From contig JAIFNK010000030.1 of NCBI GenBank assembly GCA_020047775.1, forward strand, positions 1 to 7,092: a DNA stretch of 7,092 nucleotides. Direction: 5' to 3'. Each line of letters begins with the position of its first letter. Position 1 is the first letter of the stretch. The notes beneath the pieces were generated by a model. It made no database searches. It saw nothing but the letters and a program-made list of their open reading frames with translations, and was not told where the DNA came from. The translations under genes were made by a program, and so were the position numbers. Below are positions 1 to 6,349 of the stretch, in pieces. The stretch is from Akkermansia sp. (GTDB lineage: Bacteria > Verrucomicrobiota > Verrucomicrobiia > Verrucomicrobiales > Akkermansiaceae).

Positions 1-1101
1 CGCAGGATCGCCAGCGGCTTGTTCCAACCCCTCGGCGTGAAGTTCCGCGGGGATGAGTTGTTCGTCACCTGCCGCGACCAGATCGCGCGCCTGCGGGATC
101 TCAACGGCGACGGCGAAATCGACTTCACCGAGTGCTTCAGCAACGACGCGCAGGTCACCGAGCATTTCCACGAATTCGCGATGGGCCTGCAAGTCGATGC
201 CGAGGGGAATTTCTACTACGCCAAATCCGGTCGTCACGGGCTCGACAGCGTGGTCCCGCAGCATGGCACGCTGCTGAAAGTCAGCGCGGACGGATCGAAG
301 ACCGACATCCTCGCCACCGGCTTCCGTGCCGCGAACGGCGTGTGTGTCAATGACGACGGCACCTTCTTCCTCACCGACCAGGAAGGTTTCTGGACGCCGA
401 AAAACCGCATCAACCGCGTGAAACCCGGCGGCTTTTACGGCAACATGTTCGGCTACACCCCCGTCACCGACTCCTCGGACTCCTCCATGGAGCAGCCGCT
501 GGTCTGGATCACCAACGCCAAAGACCGCAGCCCCGCCGAACTCGTCCGGGTGCCGAAAAACGCCTGGGGCAGCATCGGCGGCAGCCTGCTGAACCTCAGC
601 TACGGCACCGGCCGCGTGTTCATCGTCCCGCACGAAGAGGTCAACGGCCAATGGCAGGGCGCGGTGTGCGAGCTGCCGATGCCCAACTCGCCGACCGGCA
701 CCATGCGCGGCCGCTTCGGCGCGGACGGCGCGCTTTACACCTGTGGCATGTACGCGTGGGCCGGCAACGCCACCTCGCCCGGCGGCTTCCACCGCATCCG
801 CCGCGGCACCAGCCCCGCCCGGGTCCCGGTCGCGGTCCATGCCTCGAAGGGAACCCTCACCGTGACTTTCAGCGACCCCGTCGAGCCGGCGGAGTGCGCG
901 ATGAAAGTCTGGTCACTCAAGCGCACCGCAAACTACGGCTCCAAGCACTTCGACGAACACGCGCTAACCATCCGCGCGGTGATACCCGGCGCTGACAAGC
1001 GCACGCTGACTTTGGACATCCCCGATCTCGCGCCGACCCAATGTTACGAGCTGAAAATCGGCGACCGTGTGTTGCACGGCACCATCCACCAGCTCAACTG
1101 A
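1..1101 (+). CDS. PVC-type beta-propeller dehydrogenase-like protein, C-terminal part (5' end outside window)
   Basis: The reading frame is open from base 1 to the TGA at 1099-1101. The TTG at 19 is therefore not a start, and about 366 C-terminal residues are visible. The sequence resembles the glucose/sorbosone-dehydrogenase-like (PQQ-type) propellers that are abundant in Verrucomicrobiota and Planctomycetota, with the C-terminal region I associate with DUF6797 proteins. Blade-like segments include HEFAMGLQVDAEGNFYYAK, DQEGFWTP and FGADGALYTCGMYAWAGN. A perfect EF-hand-type calcium loop, DLNGDGEIDFTE, is encoded at 97-132, with ligands at loop positions 1, 3, 5 and 12. After the propeller (from about base 820) comes an immunoglobulin-like tail with TLTVTFSDPVEP and LKRTANYGSKHFDEHAL, ending in TIHQLN. 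Proteins of this kind are normally exported, but the signal peptide would lie upstream. The family resemblance is recognised by eye. Substrate and cofactor cannot be read from this part. The gene ends 195 bases before the next one and is probably a separate unit. Confidence 0.8.
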   Translation, partial: RRIASGLFQPLGVKFRGDELFVTCRDQIARLRDLNGDGEIDFTECFSNDAQVTEHFHEFAMGLQVDAEGNFYYAKSGRHGLDSVVPQHGTLLKVSADGSKTDILATGFRAANGVCVNDDGTFFLTDQEGFWTPKNRINRVKPGGFYGNMFGYTPVTDSSDSSMEQPLVWITNAKDRSPAELVRVPKNAWGSIGGSLLNLSYGTGRVFIVPHEEVNGQWQGAVCELPMPNSPTGTMRGRFGADGALYTCGMYAWAGNATSPGGFHRIRRGTSPARVPVAVHASKGTLTVTFSDPVEPAECAMKVWSLKRTANYGSKHFDEHALTIRAVIPGADKRTLTLDIPDLAPTQCYELKIGDRVLHGTIHQLN

Positions 1102-1141
1102 CGACAGCCCCCCCGATGCGTCAGGCATGCGACGTATTTCA

Positions 1142-1168
1142 TCCATCTTCACCCGGTTGGGGGATGGA
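1142..1168 (+). terminator. Possible 3' hairpin of the upstream gene
   Basis: TCCATC at 1142-1147 pairs with GATGGA at 1163-1168. Inside it CCC (1152-1154) pairs with GGG (1159-1161) around a GGTT loop, with an asymmetric TTCA/G internal loop. It lies 40 bases after the stop codon of the propeller gene. No T-run follows, so it is not a classical intrinsic terminator. It could protect the 3' end or be chance. Confidence 0.25.
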
Positions 1169-1207
1169 CAGACGCAAACTGCGAACTTACATTGTCACCA
1201 CTAGTCG

Positions 1208-1224
1208 ATTGATCATCCATCAAT
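1208..1224. promoter_or_regulatory. AT-rich perfect dyad upstream of the protein A gene, candidate operator
   Basis: ATTGAT (1208-1213) and ATCAAT (1219-1224) form a perfect inverted repeat with a 5-base spacer, centred about 80 bases before the ATG at 1297. It is an AT-rich patch in a GC-rich region, in the only sizeable gap before the putative operon. That placement suits a regulator site or promoter region. The rest of 1102-1296 holds a 7-C run after the stop and the hairpin at 1142-1168; I see no gene and no convincing sigma-70 promoter in it. Function is inferred from position and symmetry only. Confidence 0.3.
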
Positions 1225-1296
1225 TTCCCCGAGTCAGACAGACCGGTAAATTGCGATGAGCTTCCGACAAAACCCCAAATCCACGCGTCTCAACCC

Positions 1297-4200
1297 ATGA
1301 ATTCTCCGTTTCCAACCCGTATGGCGTCCTCCCGCCGGGGCTTCGCATTAATTGTCACCCTGTCCTTGATGATCCTGTTGACGGTCATCGCGGTGGGCTT
1401 GCTCAGTCTCTCGGCGATCTCACTGCGGACATCCTCCCAAGGTCAAGCTGTCGCCGAAGCGCGTGCCAACGCCCGGTTGGCGCTGATGCTGGCCATCGGC
1501 GAGTTACAGCGCGAAATGGGCCCGGACTCGCGGATTTCCGCCCCGAATGACGCAGGAACCACCGCCACCGACGGCCAACGGCATTGGACCGCGGTTTACG
1601 ACGCCTGGAAACAGAATGACGACCCCACTGCCCCGGAAACGCCAAATTCACGTCCACCTTCACCGAAAGTCCGCAGTTGGCTCGCATCCGGGGCCAATAA
1701 GGCCACCGGCGGTCCCGCCGGCACGGGCGAGGTCTTGCTCGTTGGTCCCGGCAGCATGGTTACGACGGGCGACGAAGTGCGAGTGCCCATGCATGTCGTC
1801 AGCACTGGCAAACAACCCGGGCGGGTCGCCTGGTGGACCGCTGACGAGGCCGTCAAGGCCAAGGTCAACGCCGGACCAGACGCCTCCGCCACACTGCCTG
1901 CCGGGCTTGCCAATTCCTTTTTCGACGCCCAAGCGCCTCCAAACGTCGGTCAGCGGGCTTTTTCGAAGCTTGAGCAATTCAATTGGACAGATGGCCAGCG
2001 GGCCAAAACCATTTCCACGACCCAGGTCAATCTCGCGGCCGGCCTCCTCGGCCAAGCGGGCGTGGGTAACCTGAGCCATGACCTCACCGTGCATTCCGCC
2101 GGGGTGCTCGCGGACGTCCGCGCCGGTCGCCTCAAGCGCGATCTCAGCAACCTGCTCGCCCGCCCCATCGCCGAGTTGCGGGACAGGCCGCTCTATCTGT
2201 CGGACGGCCGCATGAACCGGTTCGACATCACCGAGGATGGCACCAACGTGACAAACCAGAGCTTCGTCAAAAGCTGGCAGTCAAGCGCCGGCAAAAGGGA
2301 CGAATGGGGTATCAACCTGGAGGAGTTGCATCTTTTCCACAACCTCCACCGGGAACTGACGTGGAACGGCAACGTCCCGAGCCTGACTTTTAAAAATAGT
2401 AAACGTGAAACGGTCATCAACGACCCTTTCTACGTGTATAAGCGCCCCACGATTGAAGCCGTGCAGTTTATTCTTTCGCTCAAAGCCGTGCCCGACGGGA
2501 GCAGTGGCTCCCCCGCCACCCCCAGTTACAAGATGCAGATGATGCTCGACGCCATGGTGGCCGTCGCCAATCCGAATGACGTGGCGATCGAATACCCGCA
2601 GGGACTGCCTTTGGTGGTACAGCTTTTTGCGATCCCCTACAACGTCAAGTGGAACATCACTAAAGACGCAGGCGGAACCCTGACGACCTCCAGCGACTCG
2701 GGGAAGGATCTCGACATCTGCAGAGGCTATGTCGGGGGCGGAGCCACCAACTCCGCTCAGGCCGGCGGAATCAAACTGGAGCCGGGCGAAGTGGGTGCCT
2801 TCGGGTCAAGCACCGCCTCCGGCTACGTGCTGGACCTCAAGCGTGGTTTCCAGCCCAGTGGCGGCGTCACGATGACAGGATGGGATCTCAAGGCCACCGG
2901 CCTCAAGGCGGCGGACAAGGTGGATTTCGAGATGATAAAAGAGACCGCGCCGAATCCCGACAACAACCAATACACCTACTATGCAGTCTGGCTGGGGCGG
3001 CGCGATGCAGGGGGCAGTGCGAAGGGCTGGCAAATTGACGCCGCCAACTTGTCAGGAGGCGGAGATATCAGCAGCGGCTTGATGGCTCAGCTGTTGCAGT
3101 CGCCGATCACCCCCCCCGAGGTTCTGACGGTGAAGGATTTCATCGATGATCCGAGGCCGAAGCCCGTATTGATGTTCAGCTTCCTTCAGAACGTGGAACA
3201 GCCTTCCGGAGCCATCCCGCCCGACGGCTTCGCCTCGCGGCCCTTCCTGCTCAACGATCCCGCGTTGGCAGGGCACGGCGCGTCGCCGAACAGCGTCGCA
3301 ACAAGCCGCCACGCAACCCAGATGCTCGTCACGGCGGAAACGATGAACTATCAGTTCCGCACGCTCGCCGCCGGAGCAGGAGGCCGCAATGTTTACAGCG
3401 GCGGTGGACGCGAACTCCAGCTCGGAGGCAGTTTCAACGTGATCAAACGCAGGATTCCCGTGGCGCCGCCCTTGTCGCTGGGGGCCTTCGAGAACGCCAT
3501 CGCCTCCGGCTTCTGCGGCCATTTCTACGAAGGCGCCGCGCCGGCCATCACCCAGGATCCCTATCCAACCAGCCCGCAGCAAGCGGCCGCGCTCACCGGG
3601 CATAAATTCGGCTGGCCACTGACCGCGAAGGCCATCGGCAACTCGTTTGCCACTCCCTTCCTCGCTCCGGGGCAGGTCTCTCAACCCTCCGGAAAAAGTG
3701 TGACCGACCACTCGTGGATGGCAAACACCGCGCTGTGGGATTCCTGGTTTCTCTCGAGCATCGTCGATGGAACGGGAGCCACCGGCTCATCGCCTTGGAT
3801 GAAAGACGCGCGCAGCCCGCGCGCCCAGTTCAAGGACCTCGCTGAGGGCAAAGGCCTGCTCCGTAACAAACGCTTCTCGTTCTATCCTCACAAGTCGCCT
3901 GCGGATGCGCTAACCGAACTTTTCAGTGGTGAGAATTTCAAACCCTCGGCAATCAACGACGTCGCCAAATACCTGCTCGTCGACGGTGCCTTCAACGTGA
4001 ACTCCACCTCGGCCAATGCCTGGGCGGCGCTTCTCTCCAGCGTCCGCGACCAGGAACTGCTGACAACCAATGGGGGTAAACAAAAGTTTGACCACCCGTT
4101 TGGCACCCTCGGATTTGCCGTCAACACGGCTACCAGCGACACCGCAGGTGACTGGGCCGGCCTGCGCAGCCTGACCGCCACTGAAATCAAGACCCTCGCC

Positions 4201-4755
4201 ACCGCCATCGCGGCGGAAGTCAAAAGCCGCGGCCCGTTCCTCAGTCTGGCGGACTTCGTCAACCGCCGCCCGGACAGCAGCAGCGTTCACGCCCAGCAAA
4301 CGCTCGGCGCGCTCCAGGCCGCCATCGACAAATCCGGGCTGAACGACCGCTTCACCGGTGACGGACGCAACTCGGCTTCAGCGGATTTCGAGCCGCTTGC
4401 TGGAAGATCCGGAATCGACAAGGAACCCAAGCCCGCCCGCGCCGTGGGCGCCGCGGGCCACCTCCGGCAGGGGCACCTGCTCACGGCCCTCGGCTCGCAA
4501 ATCACCGTCCGCTCGGACACCTTCACCATCCGTGCGTATGGAGATGCGCGGGACGCCACCGGCACGAAGATCATCGCCAAAGCCTGGTGCGAGGCGGTCA
4601 TCCAGCGGGTGTCCGATTACGTCGATCCCACGGACGCCCCCGAGGCCCAGGACGGCTGGCCACAGGCGAGTAACAAGCTCGCTCCTGCTAACGCCCGATT
4701 CGGCCGCCGACTGGCCATCCAGTCATTCCGCTGGTTGAGCAGCAACGAGATTTAA
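1297..4755 (+). CDS. Verru_Chthon cassette protein A-like giant pseudopilin-type protein
   Basis: This 1152-residue protein matches, by recognition, the Verru_Chthon cassette protein A family (TIGR02600 type) of Verrucomicrobiota, whose function is unknown. Residues 13-44 form a prepilin-like signal: RRGF at 13-16, then a hydrophobic helix at about 17-38. The Glu expected five residues after the cleavage-site Gly is missing; Val20 is there instead. This recalls GspK and PilX minor pilins. A family-typical helix, ARANARLALMLAIGELQ, spans 55-71. The long middle is a presumably exported beta-rich region with only two cysteines and no other clear domain. Near the C-terminus, GPFLSLADFVNRR (979-991) resembles the helical GspK element. 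TVRSDTFTIRAYGDA (1070-1084) and AWCEAVIQRV (1096-1105) are other signature-like stretches. The ATG at 1297 is used; the ATG at 1321 (Met9) is equally possible and would leave a 7-residue leader. Neither has a ribosome binding site. No B, C or D cassette gene is in the window. Two secreted paralogues follow after 26 bases. Confidence 0.85.
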   Translation: MNSPFPTRMASSRRGFALIVTLSLMILLTVIAVGLLSLSAISLRTSSQGQAVAEARANARLALMLAIGELQREMGPDSRISAPNDAGTTATDGQRHWTAVYDAWKQNDDPTAPETPNSRPPSPKVRSWLASGANKATGGPAGTGEVLLVGPGSMVTTGDEVRVPMHVVSTGKQPGRVAWWTADEAVKAKVNAGPDASATLPAGLANSFFDAQAPPNVGQRAFSKLEQFNWTDGQRAKTISTTQVNLAAGLLGQAGVGNLSHDLTVHSAGVLADVRAGRLKRDLSNLLARPIAELRDRPLYLSDGRMNRFDITEDGTNVTNQSFVKSWQSSAGKRDEWGINLEELHLFHNLHRELTWNGNVPSLTFKNSKRETVINDPFYVYKRPTIEAVQFILSLKAVPDGSSGSPATPSYKMQMMLDAMVAVANPNDVAIEYPQGLPLVVQLFAIPYNVKWNITKDAGGTLTTSSDSGKDLDICRGYVGGGATNSAQAGGIKLEPGEVGAFGSSTASGYVLDLKRGFQPSGGVTMTGWDLKATGLKAADKVDFEMIKETAPNPDNNQYTYYAVWLGRRDAGGSAKGWQIDAANLSGGGDISSGLMAQLLQSPITPPEVLTVKDFIDDPRPKPVLMFSFLQNVEQPSGAIPPDGFASRPFLLNDPALAGHGASPNSVATSRHATQMLVTAETMNYQFRTLAAGAGGRNVYSGGGRELQLGGSFNVIKRRIPVAPPLSLGAFENAIASGFCGHFYEGAAPAITQDPYPTSPQQAAALTGHKFGWPLTAKAIGNSFATPFLAPGQVSQPSGKSVTDHSWMANTALWDSWFLSSIVDGTGATGSSPWMKDARSPRAQFKDLAEGKGLLRNKRFSFYPHKSPADALTELFSGENFKPSAINDVAKYLLVDGAFNVNSTSANAWAALLSSVRDQELLTTNGGKQKFDHPFGTLGFAVNTATSDTAGDWAGLRSLTATEIKTLATAIAAEVKSRGPFLSLADFVNRRPDSSSVHAQQTLGALQAAIDKSGLNDRFTGDGRNSASADFEPLAGRSGIDKEPKPARAVGAAGHLRQGHLLTALGSQITVRSDTFTIRAYGDARDATGTKIIAKAWCEAVIQRVSDYVDPTDAPEAQDGWPQASNKLAPANARFGRRLAIQSFRWLSSNEI

Positions 4756-4781
4756 TCCAAACAACCCCACCCCATCCCATA
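4756..4781 (+). promoter_or_regulatory. G-free translation leader between protein A and the first paralogue
   Basis: The 26 bases between the TAA of the protein A gene and the ATG at 4782 contain no G at all; they are almost only C and A. No Shine-Dalgarno motif is possible here. The start must be chosen by an unstructured leader, by ribosomes arriving from the upstream gene, or by another SD-independent route. The other starts in the window have similar G-poor leaders. Confidence 0.4.
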
Positions 4782-5498
4782 ATGTTCCATCGCTTCCCAT
4801 CACGATCATTCCTGAAAATCACGACCCTCGTTGCCGCCCTGTTGGTATGCGCCGTTTGGCAGCCGGTTCATGCCCAGTCGAAAGAGCGGAAAGAAAAACT
4901 CCAGCTAAGGTTCATCTGCGCTTCAAGTCTGGCGGGGGACCAGCAAGTCGTTCTCGCGTCCCTTGATGACAAGGGAAAATGGCAGGAACTCGGCACGCAC
5001 ACCCTCAGGGCCTCCACCATCACCGACTGGTTGCCTGCCCAGGCCGGGGAGCTTCACCTCGCGGTGCGGGAAGAGGGCACCCTGAAGTCCATCTGCCGGT
5101 TTACCTGCCCTGAGGACTCCCGCCGCGCGCTTGTGGCGCTAACCGCCGATCCTGAGAAGAAGGTTTACAACGCCCATGTCGCCGACCCGGAAAAGCTGGA
5201 ATTCGCCAAAGGATCCGTGCTGGTTTTCAATTTCAGTCCGCATACCGGTTTGGTGTCCCTCGGCCCCAAGGAGGAGAAGATCGAAGCCGGACAACAGCGG
5301 GTCGCGAAGCCGACTCTCGAAGAAAACGGGATGTACCGCATGTTGGTTTCCTACCTTGATGCAGACGGGAAAGCCGTGCCGTGCTACGACCGCCAAGCCT
5401 CCAGCAATGCAAACTCGCGGGACGTACTCTTTCTGTTGCCCGACAAAACACTCGGCCTGAAGGTCCTTAGTCTTCCCATCTTCGGATCATTCGACTGA
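4782..5498 (+). CDS. Secreted protein of unknown function, paralogue 1
   Basis: I do not recognise a named family for this 238-residue protein. It begins with a signal peptide: basic n-region (Arg4, Arg8, Lys12), hydrophobic core at about 14-26, and a VHA-Q cleavage site after residue 31. The mature part is probably two beta-rich modules. The first, about 40-120, holds LRFICASSL and a stretch ITDWLPAQAGELHLA at 80-94. The second, about 127-238, holds NFS (150-152), GQ (170-171), VPCYDR (199-204), SRDVLFLLPD (212-221) and a C-terminal LGLKVLSLPIFG. The NFS...GQ...R-LFL pattern suggests a small sandwich domain, but that is a guess. Mature cysteines are C46, C105, C109 and C201. The start is fixed by N-terminal conservation with the next gene, which is 62% identical. 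The position directly after the protein A gene suggests an extracytoplasmic partner of that protein. Confidence 0.85.
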   Translation: MFHRFPSRSFLKITTLVAALLVCAVWQPVHAQSKERKEKLQLRFICASSLAGDQQVVLASLDDKGKWQELGTHTLRASTITDWLPAQAGELHLAVREEGTLKSICRFTCPEDSRRALVALTADPEKKVYNAHVADPEKLEFAKGSVLVFNFSPHTGLVSLGPKEEKIEAGQQRVAKPTLEENGMYRMLVSYLDADGKAVPCYDRQASSNANSRDVLFLLPDKTLGLKVLSLPIFGSFD

Positions 5499-5505
5499 CA
5501 CGAAG

Positions 5506-5535
5506 TCCCAACCTCATCCAGATGGCGGGATTTTT
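5506..5535 (+). terminator. Weak candidate intrinsic terminator between the paralogues
   Basis: TCCC (5506-5509) pairs with GGGA (5527-5530). An inner CAT/ATG stem (5515-5517 with 5522-5524) has a 4-base loop, and TTTTT follows directly at 5531-5535. The stem is interrupted by mismatches, so at best it is a leaky terminator or attenuator. It starts 8 bases after the first paralogue's stop. If active, it would lower expression of the second paralogue and the hydrolase relative to the upstream genes. Confidence 0.3.
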
Positions 5536-5595
5536 CACGAGGAGATTCCGCGCAGCTGGCAGATCAGATTCAGACGAACCCGTATCCATCCACTC

Positions 5596-6312
5596 ATGTT
5601 CCATTGTTTTCCATCACGCCCATTCCTGAAGTTCGCAGTTCTCTTTTTCGGATTGTTGCTGCCCGCGATGGGCCAAGAGCCTGCCGCGACTCCGAAGGAA
5701 CAGGGGGCAAAACCCAAACTACGGTTCATCTGCGTCTCCAGCCTTGCCGATAAGCAGGAAGTCATTCTGGCGTCCAAGGATGACAAGGGCAACTGGCTGG
5801 AACTCGGCACGGTCGCACTCAGGTCCTCGTTCATCACCGACTGGTTGCCAGCCAAGGCGGGGGAATTGCATCTGGCGCTGCGGGAAGAGAACACCTTGAA
5901 ATCCATCTGCCAATTCAAGCACCCCGACGCGGCCCGCCGCGCACTGGTCATGCTGATCGCGGACCCGCAGAAGAAGGTTTACATGGCCAATGTCGTTGAT
6001 CCGGAAAAGATGGAATTAGCCAAAGGATCGGCGTTGATCGTCAACTTCAGTTCGCGGCCCGCCATGGTGCTGCTCGGTGCCAACAAACTCACGGTCACCT
6101 CGGGCCAGCGGCAGGTCGCCAAACCGACTTTGGAAAGCAACGGAATGTATCGCATGATGGTGGCCTACCTGAATGCGGACAAAAAGACCGTGCCATGCTA
6201 CGACCGCTACATCCCCGGCAATCCGGACTCTCGAGACATGCTCTTCCTGTTCCCGGACCAAACACTCGGACTCAAGGTGTTCAGCCTTCCCATGTTTGGG
6301 GAACTGGAGTGA
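5596..6312 (+). CDS. Secreted protein of unknown function, paralogue 2
   Basis: This gene encodes exactly 238 residues, like its upstream neighbour, and aligns with it end to end without a gap; my hand count is 148 identical positions. It has a signal peptide with the same n-region pattern (MFHxFPSRxFLK), a hydrophobic core at about 13-25 and a likely AMG-Q cleavage site after residue 26. A short linker rich in Pro, Ala and Lys leads to the conserved core at 42. Conserved blocks are FIC (44-46), ITDWLPA (80-86), REExTLKSIC (96-105), RRALV (114-118), AKPTLE (175-180), NGMYRM (182-187), VPCYDR (199-204) and LGLKV (224-228). Mature cysteines are C46, C105 and C201; the neighbour's C109 is His here. 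Divergence is strongest at 153-169. The start has no ribosome binding site and is chosen by homology. Function is unknown; export and a role related to paralogue 1 are inferred. Confidence 0.85.
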   Translation: MFHCFPSRPFLKFAVLFFGLLLPAMGQEPAATPKEQGAKPKLRFICVSSLADKQEVILASKDDKGNWLELGTVALRSSFITDWLPAKAGELHLALREENTLKSICQFKHPDAARRALVMLIADPQKKVYMANVVDPEKMELAKGSALIVNFSSRPAMVLLGANKLTVTSGQRQVAKPTLESNGMYRMMVAYLNADKKTVPCYDRYIPGNPDSRDMLFLFPDQTLGLKVFSLPMFGELE

Positions 6313-6349
6313 CCCCGGTCCATTGTTAAACACCCATCATCCTCACGCC

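Larger units (their letters stand above)
4782..6312 (+). repeat. Tandem gene duplication (two 717-base copies, 814-base period)
   Basis: Copies at 4782-5498 and 5596-6312 have identical length and match throughout at the protein level. Some DNA blocks are still identical, for example ATCACCGACTGGTTGCC in both. The first 36 bases differ at only 6 positions. The 97-base spacer is not visibly repeated before the first copy, so the duplicated unit is essentially the coding sequence. Confidence 0.85.

Noticed and set aside
19..21. TTG as the start of the first gene
   Set aside because: The frame is open upstream to base 1, and the residues before it (RRIASG) continue the conserved propeller pattern.
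1192..1220. Sigma-70-like promoter with TTGTCA as the -35 box
   Set aside because: At 17-base spacing the -10 position reads ATCCAT, which is too weak. GATCAT fits better but leaves a spacer of only 13 bases.
1041..1259. 72-codon frame spanning the end of the propeller gene and the gap
   Set aside because: It overlaps a well-supported gene in another frame, has no start signal, and its translation has no domain-like character.
1102..1296. tRNA, small RNA gene or riboswitch in the longest gap
   Set aside because: No cloverleaf, no conserved aptamer core and no terminator with a T-run were found; only a short hairpin and a dyad are present.
3052..3711. 219-residue open frame on the minus strand
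   Set aside because: It lies fully inside the protein A gene, reads as low-complexity Arg/Gly/Ala-rich sequence, matches no family I know, and is expected by chance opposite a GC-rich gene.
5539..5544. GAGGAG as a ribosome binding site for paralogue 2
   Set aside because: It is about 50 bases before the ATG at 5596, and no ATG, GTG or TTG start lies at suitable distance after it.
5139..6333. Similar minus-strand frames opposite both 238-residue genes (5139-5396 and 6016-6333)
   Set aside because: Their resemblance is explained by the gene duplication on the plus strand. They have different lengths and boundaries and no start signals.
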